Shown here in pieces: positions 46,001-58,300 of a stretch of DNA of 64,000 bases. Under the pieces are notes generated by a model, which did no database searches, was not told the origin of the DNA, and saw only the letters and a program-made list of their open reading frames with translations. The position numbers and the translations under genes were made by a program. How positions within the stretch are numbered: position 1 is the stretch's first letter; the number at the start of each line of letters is the position of its first letter. This stretch comes from Asterochloris sp. CNOR1. Lineage: Eukaryota > Chlorophyta > Trebouxiophyceae > Trebouxiales > Trebouxiaceae. The stretch is taken from NCBI GenBank assembly GCA_963969365.1, contig OZ017760.1, forward strand, positions 1,984,001 to 2,048,000, read 5' to 3'.

Positions 46001-47622
46001 TTTTCTCATCTAGAACAGCCTCCCTCCCTTCCCCTTCCCTTTAGGTGTCCCAGGAGCAGTTTGAGAAGATCCTGGATTACATCAAGCGCGGGGAGGAGCA
46101 GGGCGCCAAATTGGAGACTGGCGGCAAGCGCGTGGGCGACAAGGGGTGAGCTCCCAGGACACCTGGGCAGGGTCTGCATCTGCAGTAGGCATGCTGGAGC
46201 CTGCTCAAAGCAAGTTGAACATTGTTATTGCAGCCTGTGAATTCATTCTGTGGCAGCTTGGCAAAAGGCGTCTGATGTGTTTCCTGAGGCTGTGGGATGG
46301 GCAGTCTGTTCTGAGCGTGCCGACCCACCCTAGCTGCAGACACATCATGCTTCTGCAAGCTGTAGCTGCCGTGCTGCGCTACCTGAGGCTGCCCTGCTGA
46401 TGCAGGTACTATTTGGAGCCCACTGTCTTCTCCAACGTGACAGATGACAATGTGAGCTCAGCCTTTGTTTCTCTGCTTGCACAGCTTGTTCCTTTGCAGA
46501 GTTGCCGTCTGGCGCCCTTTGTAGGCCACATGATGTGCCGAGATGCCAGAGCTCTGCCCACACCTTCCCGTATAATCTGCTGCTGCTGCCAGAACTAACA
46601 TGGTCGGCTAAGATTGGCATTTTCTGACAGTGTCCATCTGTCTTTGCAGATCATTGCCCAGGACGAGATCTTTGGCCCCGTTCAGAGCATCCTGAAGTGG
46701 AAGACCATTGAGGAGGTGAGTGCGCACCTTATGCTCTTGAAGGAAGATGTTGCTCTTACCTAAGCAGCCTCAATCCTCACTCATTGTGCTGCACAATGCA
46801 TGTGTGACGTACCATGTGTTGCAAGTCAGCCACTGCGCAGGCCCCTGTGATGTGGTTCTGGCATGCCTGAACTCTCCAGGTGGCACCCTTCCCCTGCACC
46901 TGTAATGGACACAGTACATGGGCGATGTTTGCCCTGTACTTCATTGCTGAGTGCCTTGCTGGCCAACGTCCAATACCTTGTGTGTCTCACCTCAGGTCAT
47001 TGAGCGCGCCAATGACACGGAGTACGGCCTAGCAGCAGGCGTGTTCAGCAAAAACATTGACTGGATCAACTCCATCAGCAGGTGAGAGTCTGCACTCAAC
47101 TGCCATTTCTGTCGCCCATGAGTCGCGTTTGGACACCTGGTGGCAGGAGTCTAATTTTCCAAAGACAATCCTCCCCATCAGTCGGGGGCTGCTGCACCTG
47201 CCGACCATCCCGTTTGCGCTGGGGCTTCAGAAGCCATGGCCATGCTGTGCAGGGGCGTCAAGTCCGGCACTGTGTGGGTCAACTGCTGGAATGTCTTTGA
47301 CGCGGCTGTCCCCTTCGGCGGCTACAAGCTGTCCGGCATTGGCCGCGAGCACGGCGAGGAGGTCCTGGACCACTACACACAGGTTTGTTGAGCAGTCAAA
47401 GCTTGTGTGTGCCTGCAGACTGTCGCAGCAGTCCACACAAGTTGCGCCCCTGCAGTTTAGCTACTCGTCAGAACCTCCCACGCAAGTGCTTCTTGTCGTG
47501 CTGTTCGCGAAGCCGGCCGTATTGCCGTGTTATTCAAGAGCAAGGGCTGAACCCGGTGTTCTGTGCTGCAGACCAAGAGCGTGTATGTGCCTCTGACAGA
47601 GCCCATCAGCTGGAGGGGTTAG
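40096..47622 (+). CDS. NAD-dependent aldehyde dehydrogenase (ALDH2-like, organellar)
   Basis: Sixteen exons give 540 residues: 40096-40275, 40717-40773, 41068-41151, 41816-41961, 42457-42606, 43337-43363, 43555-43600, 43882-44025, 44628-44798, 45671-45808, 46045-46145, 46406-46451, 46650-46715, 46996-47081, 47253-47382 and 47572-47622. The enzyme oxidises aldehydes to acids with NAD(P)+. The first exon encodes a basic, Ala/Gln-rich leader like a transit peptide ([20 protein letters not shown]). Motifs include IIPWNFPLLM at the exon 5-6 junction, TGSTEVG (nucleotide binding), ELGGKSP with general base E305, and [11 protein letters not shown] with nucleophile C339, followed by EIFGPV and [17 protein letters not shown]. 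Start choice: 40096 is the first Met of the leader; an upstream in-frame Met is possible. Closest to the family 1/2 mitochondrial type; localisation is inferred. Confidence 0.93.
42950..43020 (+). repeat. Fragment of ALDH exon 5 inside the following intron
   Basis: CCACCTACAAGGAGCCCATC near 42953 repeats ACACCTACAAGGAGCCCATT of exon 5 near 42560, and ATGGTGATGTTGCTGGCCTACAC near 42986 resembles ATGGTGAGATGATGGCCTACAC of the same exon, in swapped order. Neither keeps an exon structure. Confidence 0.5.
44880..45075 (+). repeat. Tandem repeat, about 105-bp unit, in an ALDH intron
   Basis: TCATTGCTGTGCATGGAGAC followed by GGG(T/C)TGCGGCAGCCTGCAG occurs near 44897 and 44996, and a shared CATCTGGTAGCAGCG/CCTCTGGTAGCAGCG block follows each. 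The copies are close to identical, so the duplication is fairly recent. Confidence 0.75.
45320..45670 (+). repeat. Three ghost copies of the ALDH catalytic-cysteine exon
   Basis: Upstream of the true exon at 45671 are three related blocks. Near 45327 one translates as [15 protein letters not shown]. Near 45415 one reads [10 protein letters not shown], after CTGCAG. Near 45523 one reads [14 protein letters not shown], after CTGCAG. The working exon reads [19 protein letters not shown]. All keep the Cys-Cys pair but only the last has the full motif and a long frame. Spacings are about 90-145 bp. Confidence 0.75.
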
Positions 47623-47672
47623 GCCTGGATGCCGGAGTCTGCCTGAATGAGATGCCTTGTTAGGACCACAGT

Positions 47673-47677
47673 TTACA
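47673..47677 (-). terminator. Candidate poly(A) signal TGTAA of the dolichol kinase gene
   Basis: TTACA on the plus strand, about 73 bases past the dolichol kinase stop at 47750, lies between the two convergent coding regions. Confidence 0.45.
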
Positions 47678-47749
47678 TATGTGTCAGGCTTCATGTGCCA
47701 TTTTGGTCTCTTTGCTGCTGAACCTGATCATTTGAGTGATGAAGTTGCT

Positions 47750-50700
47750 TCAAACTGAGAGCATAGCCATGTAATGAATTGGAATGAAGATGTTATCCAA
47801 CTGGGTTGTGGATGCCTCCAGGACGCAGGATAGCGTTGAGGAAACCAGCAGTGAAGCCCACATTGGACTGCAGAGAACATGAAGAGTCTGATTGCTGCAC
47901 ACTGCCAAAATCGTGTCAAGAGCCGCCCAGCTGAGCATGGTGCATGCCACAGCTCCAAAGGTGCCCTCCATTGTCTTTTTGGTGCCCTGGCAGATCCTAT
48001 GCCTGCCCCAGCGCTTGCCGATGGCTGAGGCTGCAGTGTCTGCCACTCCAAGGGCCATGATGCCAGCCAGCGCAGGCACAGGCACGCCACGAAGCCTGCT
48101 GGTGCTGCCTCGGAGGCCCGCTCTGGATTTGTTTGCTGCTGGACTCAAGGTGCTGAGCCAGACAGGGACAGCCATGCCGGTGAGCAACGAGAAGTGGCTA
48201 ACTAGCAGGAGGCCCGAGTCCCTCCCATCCGTGAAGGAGATCATGAAGTGATGAATCTTTTCACCTGCAGGCGTGCAGGAGCGCCTCAGGCCAAGTCTCA
48301 GTCTGATAAGCTCATCACTGACAGTAAGCATGCTGGCAAGCCTCTTGTGGGAGACATGTGGATGATGCTGTCTGCAGCCAGGCTTCAACATCATCCCCTG
48401 GCTCAAGGCCTCAACTGTCTAGCCAGGCGGCGCGTTTCAGCCAAGCTTTTCCCCAATATTCTGGCCCCAAGTCCAAGTTTTGCATGGAGACCCCCTCCCA
48501 AACTCCTGCAGCACCAGCAGCGCCAGCACAACAGGTGGTCTGACATGCTCTTACCTGACTCTACCTCCCAACCCAACAAACCCAACTTGCCCATGAAAGG
48601 TACCTCCTCCAGGCCAGAGCACCACCTCCATACGCAAAAGCGGCGCCAGAGTGACAGGCAGGGATACCAACAACAGCTGGGGCTCCAGAACCAGTGCAGG
48701 CAGCAATAAAGTAGACAGCTGATGTCACCCCCAAACCAATGACCTGAGCTGTAACCCACCTACAAAGGGCACCAGCCCCAGGCGCACCACCTCCACGGCC
48801 ACCAGCAGCGCCAGAGCGACAGCCAGGGACACCGCCAGCAGCTGTGGCTCCAGGATCAGGACGGGACCGAACAGAGCCAGCGCGAGAAGGTGGTACCCCT
48901 TTCTGACCAGGATGGTGGGCATTGCATGGGCTGCAGAGACCCAGTGGATGAGTGGGAGGCTGGCCGCCAGGAGAACTGCCCAGTAGAGCAGCAGACTGAG
49001 GCCCCGGGGGGTGGCGGCCGCGAAGGAGAGGACCCACAAGGCGGGCCGGATGGCGCTGGCAGCGGCCGCCAAGAGGATGCCTGCAAGGGACGGCAGTGAA
49101 GGATGAGCAGCTGAGTGGACAGGAGCTGGATGAGGAGGCCATGACAGCATCGGCTGATGCGCAAGGTGCTGGTCCAGGATTGCATCAACATTGACAGTGG
49201 AGGCAATAAACAGAAGAGCTGCTGAAGGGCACCTGTGCATACCAGAAGAAAGATGACTGCAGCAAGTGAAAGCTGACCAGGCTGATTCGCTGCATGGTGG
49301 CAATTGCAATGCAGAGGCCCCACAAAGCCACAACATTGGCTTCCGCCCGCAAGGCAACCCATTGCTCTAGTTACGCTCTCAGCACATGGAAGCATGTGCT
49401 GCAAAGGCAAAGACCCACAGTCTTCTGCAGAGCTGATTGGCTGTGGATAGGGCGCACATCAGCCTCCTCTTTCAGGCAAAGGGAGCTCTCTCTGCTTGCT
49501 GTAGCAGGTCTGTGCAGAAGTTTGAGTGCCCACCTGCACATGCCACAGCTGGCACTCCCGCCCGCTGCCCTTGCGTCACCTGCTGCATGGTGTGCCGCAA
49601 TAGTGGGGTTGCTGCAAAGCCCACCACCAAGCTGACAAAGACCAGCATCTCGACAAAGAGCGCTATGCTACTGCGTCCTGCAGATGCCTGCAGGTGCAGG
49701 CATCCAGCATCTTCAGCAGAAGTGAGCAGCCAGTCATGGTGGGCACATCTTGAAGAGGGTCTCTGAAGCCAAGGTGCCCCTGATCAATTTGACACCATCA
49801 GGTTAAGCAGAGGTCCCCCTTGATAGCTAGGCGTTCAGACACAGCACAGGAGACCCTGCCTGACACATCTTCCTGGGCCCATCAGGTGAACAATCAGATA
49901 AGCTCACCTCTCCCTTTCTTGCTGCTAGGGAGATAAGAGGTGGCAGCGCATCACATACAAGCAGGGATCCAGAGCCGGCAACAGCCATAGCCTCCCCTGC
50001 AGGGCAACACACAGGCAGCTCAGGTGAAGATGGCCTGGTCACAGTCAGGCACCATGATGAGCTCCAGCGCACAGATTGCGGCCAAGTTGATGGCTTCCTG
50101 CTAGGTCTTAGACTGTGGGGCAGAAGATCTGAGGTAAGGCTGCAGTCCTTGCCAAAATACAGAGCCACAATGCCTGCACTATGGCATTGAATGTATCAGG
50201 GAAGCATCAACTTCACATGCTTACCGACTGTGAAGCTGCGCGGGCAGCAAGCCAGCAGGCAGTGCAGCACCCCTGCTGCCAGCACTGCGTTGGCAGCTAC
50301 CAGCAGACCAGCAGTGCCTCTGCCTGGCCCAGCGAGCCACAAGGTGCGTGCCAGCAGCATTGCAGCCAGCAGGGGCAGAGCCATGCCTGCTGCCCCCTTG
50401 AGGGCAGCAGCGCTGCTCGCAGGGCCGCCCCTGCCTGCCGCCAGCACTGCCTCGCTGCGTGCTGGCTGCGTTGCCTGCTGGCCCCTGCGTGGGCTGCTGC
50501 TGCTGCCAGAGACAGTCATCCCCCGCATCAGAGGCACTGTCTGCCTTCCAGCCTCCTGGCTGTGGCCGAGGTGCAGTGGTGTGGAAGGCTGCTCGGCCTG
50601 GCAGTCCAGGACAGCGTTGCTGCTGGCTGACACAGGAATGCCAGCAGAATGCAGCTTGGGCTTGGGCATGCTCTGCTGCTCCGCGGGTGTCCATGATGCT

Positions 50701-51867
50701 GGCCTGAACACAGTGGCAGCATGCGCCTTACTGTCAGCCCAGCCATGGTGCATTGTGTGCAGCAGTAGTGAGTGACGACTCATGGGCGCTCTGGCAGCAT
50801 TCAAGTGCAGCTCCTTCTCTACAGAGACAGTTTGTGCATAGTGCAGTGCACCAAGCTAGATCACGGCCCTGGACCTGGAAGGTTAGAAATTTAACCTGAA
50901 AAGGGGCCCTGCAGCTCATTTACTGTGGCATCTTGCTCATGCAACCTGGCAGACCAGAGGCCAGCAAGTGGGCTTGCCAGGTCCTCACTTATTGCCTGGG
51001 AGCTTGCCAGCTGCTTTCGGCTCCTCCTCAGGTGGACCGAGCAAGCTGCTGCGCAGGCTGAGAACCAGCAGACATAGTGCTGACGCGGCCACTGTCGCCA
51101 GTAGGGCAATTCTGGGGTACCCTGCAATTTACAGCATGACAAATTGAGCATTATAATTGCAGACATTTGCTGCTATGCAGGATGTGTCCATGTTACAACG
51201 GGGCAGACAAGCACCTTGCAATAGCTGCTATGCATCTTTTCCGCTCAACTGGGCAGGCGGGGCAGGAAGCCTGTCCCCAGGCAGAGAGATGCATGCCCCC
51301 TGCAGTGCAGCAGGGTTCCACCGCACATCGGTCACGCTTGTGCAGCCCCGCCTGACTGCTAATGCGCCTTGTGCTGGTGCCCTCTGGAACTTGGCAAACA
51401 GCCGCCACAGGCTCACCACTATGGCCATTTTCATGCAGCATCATCCCAGCAAACAGCCACGGAAGGGCCAGTCCTCCCAGAGCCAGTCCCTCTGAGTCGG
51501 CTGCCTTAGTGACGTATCCTCGAGCTGAAGGCCAAAACAGGGTAGGACGTCACACTTGATTGCAGGTGGCTTGCATTGGGAGCTGATGCATTGCAGCTGG
51601 GCTATCCAGCCTTGAATTGGCTTGCTGGAGCATGAGGAGGCTTCTGGACCATGCCTGCCATGCACAAGGCCCCCTGCCAGGGCAAGCATGGTGAAAGATG
51701 CTGTGACAAAGGCCTTGAGGCAAAGGACTAATCCATCGTGCAAAATGAGTTTCCTGGACACAGTGGTGCTGGCAGGAAGTAATCTGACCTGCCCCATGGT
51801 TTCCCAGCACTCCCTCCTGGAGCAGTGCCAGCGGCGTCAGCCACACCAGCAGGATTGCCGCCTCCAT
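47750..51867 (-). CDS. Dolichol kinase (SEC59/DOLK family)
   Basis: A minus-strand, multi-pass membrane protein. The family transfers phosphate from CTP to dolichol in the ER for protein glycosylation. The last exon (47750 to about 48277) is diagnostic: FMISFTDGRDSGLLLVSHFS, then LAGIMALGVADTAASAIGKR, then TKKTMEGTFGA and a C-terminal LDNIFIP. The exon at about 48769-49083 holds GILLAAAAS and RKGYHLLALALFGPVL, matching the conserved RK..H region. Other transmembrane exons are near 49602-49680 (FVEMLVFVSLVVGFAA), 49900-49985 (GEAMAVAGSGSLLVCDALPP), 50196-50804, about 51010-51125 (RIALLATVAASALCLLVL) and about 51425-51520 (LALGGLALPWLFAGMM). The start MEAAILLVWLTPLALLQEG at 51867 is plausible. 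Oddly the 50.2-50.8 kb exon has a long Ser/Ala/Gln-rich insert. Exon borders in the N-terminal half are approximate. Confidence 0.82.
47770..47774 (+). terminator. Candidate poly(A) signal TGTAA of the ALDH gene
   Basis: TGTAA 148 bases after the ALDH stop. It lies inside the last coding exon of the convergent dolichol kinase gene, so the two transcripts would overlap at their 3' ends. Confidence 0.45.
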
Positions 51868-52321
51868 TGATTCTGAAAACAGAAGCCAACTGTTGTCTGA
51901 TGCATGCAGGGCACACAGCCTGCTGGCTTGTCGGACTTGACTTTGAACACCAGTGTGCTCTCAAATCAGAACTTGCTGGCCATCAAGGTTCTGTGTTATG
52001 AGATTTGGAGCTGAACTCACAAAATAGCATCTGCAGAGACAAGAGGGTCACCTGCATCGCCATGGACCCGCAAGGCAGCAACCAGGCGCCAGCTGGAGAC
52101 CACCAGCACTCCTGCCTCCAACACTTTGCGCTGCATGCGCCTCAGGACAGGTCGTCACCGATCAATCATTAGGGAGCACGAAGTGAAAGCATTTGCTGAA
52201 AGACCTGCGTTTCACTCCTCCTTCTAGGCTTCATGTAGGAGTCCTGCATGTAGCTGGCCTCAGACAGCCAGCTGCCGCTGTGGCTTGTTAGATCACCCCT
52301 AGATCTTGATATCCACAAGGA
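51868..52321. promoter_or_regulatory. Divergent promoter region, dolichol kinase and ATRIP-like gene
   Basis: The 454 bases between two divergent start codons must hold both promoters. It is moderately AT-rich towards its right end (around 52190-52320). No clear TATA box is seen. Confidence 0.4.
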
Positions 52322-55300
52322 ATGGCAGACGTTTTTGATGATGATGACCCTTTCCTCGACAATGTTGACATTGACTCCCTTGTTGAGCAGGCCAAGAGTG
52401 TGAGTGAAACTTTGAAGATCAATATTGCATTTGTGATCCTAGATGAGTGCCACATTCACTTTTTCTGAGATTGTGCAGGGCCTGAACAGCAGAGCACCAG
52501 TCTCCTCACAACTCAGTCCTGACCAACCAAATAATCAATCAAATCAGCCAGGCACCTCGGCCAGGCCTGACAGACTGCATGGCGTGAATGGACAGCAGCC
52601 GCACCAACATCAATCATGGGCAGGATGGCAGCAGCAGCAGCCCGGACCGGTGCCGCCGCAGCACCAGCAGCAGAACAGGCTCATACCGCAGCAGCCACGC
52701 CCCCAGGCAGGGCGCTGGCCGGCTGCTGTAGGGGACAGGTAACATGCTCCCCTCAACTCAATTGCCCCTCTAGCAGTGAAGGTCCACAATGACACCATGC
52801 ACAGAGCCTAGCCATGCACAGCCTCTCTGGTGGAGTTGCCTTTCAGCAGACACCTTCCATTGGGCAAGGGTCGCAGTGCAGCCACGTCAACCCTGCCAGC
52901 ACAGCGCTGCCCTAGCCTGTTATCTACAATCTCCTTCTGCCTCCCCTCCTAGGCAAGTGAGTGCCCACTGTTCAAGGGACGACTTTCACGAACCTCAATC
53001 TTGCGTGTTCATCCAGCAGGCTGCCCCCGCGGCCAGGGTCTGGGACCCCCATGCGGCCTGCCACATCCTGGCCAGGATCTCAGGCTGCGGCTGGAAATAC
53101 GCAGCCAGCAGCGGACCAGGGAGCAGCAGGGCATGGAGGGCCCAGCATGAGCCAGGAGGCCGATGGTGGCAGGCAGGCTACCCAGCAGAACAGAGGGCAA
53201 CCTCAGCAGCAGCAGCAGGGAGGCTGGCAGGCAGGCCCACCTGCATGGAGCCAACAGCCGCAGCAGCAGCAGCAGGGCGCACGGCCAGAGCAGGACGTGC
53301 AAGCCAGGCTGCAAGTGCTGCAGCAAGAGAGGGACCGACTCAAGGCTGAGTGAGTGCAAGCTGTGTAGTACATGGAGACTGCTGTTCCCCGCTAAGCAGG
53401 CGCCTCTTGAACTCACTTGGATTAGCAAGGGTCTTGTGCCGGGGCCACTGACAGAAGGTTCAATACCAAAACAGGCCTGTGTGGGGGAGGTGGCCTGCCT
53501 GATGCCAGCCAGCAGGAACACGCAGGGAAAGAGCTTGGTCAGTGCCCGCTGCCTCCTCTCTCGCAGAACTGCCTTGCGGCGACCAACATTGAGCTGGACA
53601 GATACCATCAGTAAGCCTGAGTGAGACGCTCTGTGGCCCATGCTGCAGAGCCTGCCTGCAGCCTGCAGTCATCACTGAAAGGCGCCATGAGCAGTATTAG
53701 TGAATATTGGCACATTGACTGGACAGGCTGAGCCAGATGCTTGCTGCCTGTGCTGCATGACCGCCGGCCACAAAGTTGCCATGGCAGGGCTGCATATGTG
53801 ACTGTCTGGCAGCAGCAACGGTCCCCAGAACTCCATACGTCCGCTGCTTGCACTGCTGGACGAAATCCTGCACAACAACACTTGGCATGCAGCAGGAGGA
53901 TCCTTTATGAGCACCATTGAAAATTGGAACTGAGCCCAACACACGGCCAACTGCTGCAGGACAAGCAGCCTGCAGGGTACTATGGCGACGCTGCGCATGC
54001 AGCTGGACGGAGCTGCCAAGCAGCGAGACAGTTTGCATCGCCAGCTACAGCGGTCCGTTGCCCCTCAAAATGGCCTGGCAGCCTTCAGTGCACAGGAGAC
54101 TGCCAGGCAGCTGCAAGCTCTACGGCAAGAGCTGGCGTTCAAGGAACAGGAGGTGAACAAGCCAGGCTTGCTGAAGTGGTATCAAACTCTCATTCAGACA
54201 CTCACAGAGCCTGTACGCTGGGCTTACTGCAGCTTGAGGGCTTGAACAGGGAGCAGGCTTCTGAGAAGTAGGAGAGAGCAAGCGAGACATTGCTCGATCT
54301 GGATGAGCAGAAGCAGACATGAGCTGTGCAGGGATGTCCTGCTCGTGGCGCCAGTCTGCATGGAGCTCAGAGCAAACTGTGCCCTACAGGTGGAAGAGAT
54401 GCAGCGCCGCGACTCAGAGCGCAATGAGAGGCTCCAGGAGGTGCAGGCCTCTCTGGCCCAGCGCAAGTCTGAGGTGGCCCACCTGCAGGCTGCAAATGCA
54501 CAGCTGGAGGCAGACGGCCAGGGCAGGTAAGACTCACTTGGCGGCTGCCCAGTACTCCAGGGCGACCAGGCAAGGCAGGGCTCCTAGGCGCAGCTGTTGG
54601 GTGTCTGTATGCAGTGCTGGGTGCAGCAGTGTAGGGGTCTGTATGCAGCTGCTACATCAGGTGTGGAATCAGAAAGCAGATGATTAGCGGTGACATGCGC
54701 GTGCTGGGCCCAGTCAGGTGGTCAGTCTGGGTACAATGACTGCAAGTTTGCACTTTCCCTGCGCTGCTTGAAAGGGCTCTTTCCAGCATTGCTAGGTCTC
54801 AAGCTTATGATTGCTTTTCAGAGCATGGTGACCAGCTTGATTTGAAGCTTATGTTCCCGTGTTTGCGGTGCAGGCTCCCCCAAGCACCTTCTGGTGAGGG
54901 CACCAATGTTCTCCGGCACTCAGAGAACATTGAGACAGCAGCAGGCTCCAGCATTACACGCAAGGTGAGCCTGTTGCTGTTGTCCGTGTCCGACTTGGGC
55001 ATGACCAGAACTTGTGTGATTTTCTGCGACACTCATTGCATGTCCCAGCTGTGACAAGACAAGGCGTGACCCACGGCCGTTTGTCTGCTTTCTGTCTGGT
55101 GAATTGGGTGCTAGGTGGGGTTTGACTGACTGTTGCTTGGTCTAGCACCAATAATTGCACCATGTGTGGTCCGCACTAGCATCAGCTCATCAACACAGCG
55201 TGCTGCAGCTTGCAGGCACCAAGCGCAGGCGGGATGTGGAGGCAAGCTCAATGGCAGTGGCCTCGCAGGCCTCGCCAGTGGCATCTGCGCCAGCTCCTCA

Positions 55301-58300
55301 GGCTCAAACTGCCCTTGGTGAGTCAATAGCAATTGCCAGAACGATTTGTTACTTTTTGCCATATTGCCCTGCCGCCGCAGGCGCACAACCAGCATTGCTT
55401 ACATCTCATAGTGATGGCTGACCTCACAGTTGGCATCCCTCTGCTGTTGCAAAGGCATAGAGCTTGAGCATCTGTTCTGAAAACGGCGCTTGCAGCAGGT
55501 AGAATTGTCTTTGTGTCTGCAGGCATGCAGCAGAGCTTTCAGTCAGCTTCAGTCCAGGCTGGGCTCTCTGCCCTCTCAGAGCCAGCAGTGCGAGCCTGGG
55601 AGCAGCCGCAGTGGTGTGGTCAGCAGGCCGTCTGCTCAGGCGGTCTTGCGAGCAGCAACAACGCAACACTGCGCCACCTGTGGGAGGAGTGCAGCACCGA
55701 TCTGGCGCTTCTGCTGCAGGCAGACCAACCAGGTGGCAATTGTGGACCATGGCGGAAGGTAAGTGTAGCTTTCTTTGCTTGTCTACCCATGCAGGGACTG
55801 CGCTGGCAGCATGCCATGCTGCAAATATGTATCATTTGCTTAAGGGAAGCATCACTCAAATGCTTGACAGGTGCTGCTTGCCTGCTAGGCTTCAACACTT
55901 GACTGACGTAAGCTGCTTAAATGCAAATGAGGGGCAGCCTGCCCAGAGCAGCACTGACGCAGCACTGCACCCCACCTGTCCTTGCAGGCCCACTCTGTTC
56001 AGGCGTCGCTGCAGCTCATGGCTGCAGACATCGTCCACAGCAGCGTGGGCCTCCTGCAAGGCCTGGTGCACTGGCTGCATGAGGCCCTTGCCCAGATCGG
56101 GGCTGTGGGCAGGCAGCTCCAGGAGGCTCACCAGCAGCTGCAGGCGGTGGTCAGCCAGAAAGAGGCTGAGCAGCAGCTTGCGGCTCACGACAGCCTCAGC
56201 CGCTGCTGTGCCAGCAGTGCTGCGGCACTGAATGTGGCTGGGGGGCTACTGCAGAGGCATGGGCAGTGCAGGCAGGCAGCGCTGGCCTCGTCTGGGTTTG
56301 GCAGAGCTGCCCAGGTGGGTGGCTGGAATCGGCTGTGGGGGGTTCAGCAGGCACAATTCCATGCTGTCTGTCCACTGCCTTGCATTTCTTGCCTGCTGGC
56401 ATCAGCGTCAATGCTGCACATGCTGTGCAGACTGCTGATGCTGTACTGCCTCCTTCTGCAGGCTGGTGCAGGGGGGCCTAGACAGCACCGGCAGGGTGGT
56501 TTCCGCTCTCAAAGGCTTCAACTGCAGTCCTCAGATGGCTCCTTGCCTCCGGCCGGCCCCACCCAGAGCACAGGCCGGGCTGTACTGGGTCAGTCGCAAT
56601 CAACTCTGGAGGTGCCGTGCTTGCCCTCAGGTGAGGTTGTGCACAGAAAAGCAAGCACTGTTTGACCACTTGTATCAGTCTGGGCCTCGATCTGGCCCTG
56701 ATCAGTTGTATCAATCCAAGCCGTCATCAGCCCCATGTCAAGTTGAAGCACTTGGCTGTTGCGTGATCAGCAGCGCTGCAAATGTGCTCTCCCACACTTC
56801 AGGCCAGGCGCAAGCAAGTGAGCCTGCTTGTGGGCGGCATCATGCTTGTGCCTCAGCAGAACCTGGGCCTGCTGCAGATCACAGCACGTCACCTGGCGTC
56901 CTTGGGCTCATGCTGGAGCTACTGGGTGCAGCCCTCCAGCACAGCAGCCGGCTGGAGGACAGAGTGCGTCGCTGCAGCAGGCATTCAGACAGTGACATCC
57001 CTTCAGGCTCCAGGGGCAACTTGCAGGGCCCCGCAGCTAGGGCGGATAGCCTCAGCTCAGCAGCATGGCAAAGTCTGGCAGCATGTCAGGTAAGCTCCTC
57101 AGCATGTCGGTGACTCACAGAAAGGGTACTAGCGGAGTGTGCAGCAGCTGGCTTCTTGGCGTGGTGGTGTGGCGCCCAGGTGTGCCTTCCATAACCAGGC
57201 ACTTTCTTCATCTTAGCTTGCAATGGTCATGGCTGTATGGCCATGGCTGACCTGGCCCGCTGCCCTGCCTGCAGGCTTTGGCAGGGGCTGCTGTGGCGGC
57301 CAGTGCCATGTTTGTGGCATGTGTGCCTGTGTCAGAACAGGGCCACCTATCAGCAATTCCGTCCTCAGGTCTGCAACACATGCATCAGGCATGCATGCTG
57401 CTGGTGTTTCCTTGCTGCCATGTCTCAGCTTCACGCAAACCCAACATTTGCCTGCCTCTGTCTGCCCTGAAGTAGACACAGCTGCCGCAGTGTCTCAGTG
57501 CATACCTGGCAGGACGGCTGCTGCCTCAGCCTTGTCCCTGAAAGGCATGCTGCCCACTGCAGGCGCCTTCCAGCAGCTGGCTGCATCCCCCTACCATGAG
57601 CTGGGCTTCCTGTCCCTCTTGTTTCAGCTGACACAGAGCAGCGCAGTCTGCAACAGGCTGCTGGCAGACTGCAGCCCATCTGCAGCAAAGCTACAGAAGG
57701 GTACTGCAACCAGGTCAGGTGCAGGACAGCAGGCACAGCAGCCCGGAGGCTCAGCAGCATCACTGGATGCCACAGTGCCGGCACTGAGGGAGACGGTTGA
57801 TGTGGACATGGCTGACGCAGAGGGGACAGCCAGGTGGGCTTTCCTGCGCCATATGCGGTCCCTGCAGTGCAGTTGTGACCTCAACAGCTGCCAGTTGTGT
57901 GACCTTCCACGACCTGCTGCAAGCATCTGACGCTTTTGTCTTGTGCAACCCTCTAGGGCAGCCGCCTTCTGGACACAGGGTCATGGCAGGACCCGGCTCA
58001 GCGCCACTGTAGATGTTGCAATCATGCACATGGCGCCCACAGATAGATGCCCTGCTGTGCAGGGCAGGCAGCAGCTGGACCATCCTTGTGGCCCTGCAGC
58101 ACAGCCTGCAGCCGCCTGTGTTGACCCCTGAGCACCTGCTGAGCACCCTGCAGCAGCAGCAGGTGCCGGTAGCACTGGGGGAGGCTTCTAGCTCTGGCGC
58201 TCAGCCAGATTCATCTGCTGCAGCTGGCTGGACGCCGCAGCAGCTCCTGGCAGCTGCTGAGAGGCAGCAGGCCTCGCACTGGGGCCTGTACGAGCGCCAG

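Noticed and set aside
47195-47252. Earlier acceptors for ALDH exon 15 (after CTTCAG near 47230)
   Set aside because: They put the conserved [14 protein letters not shown] segment out of frame; the acceptor at 47252 keeps frame and the expected length.
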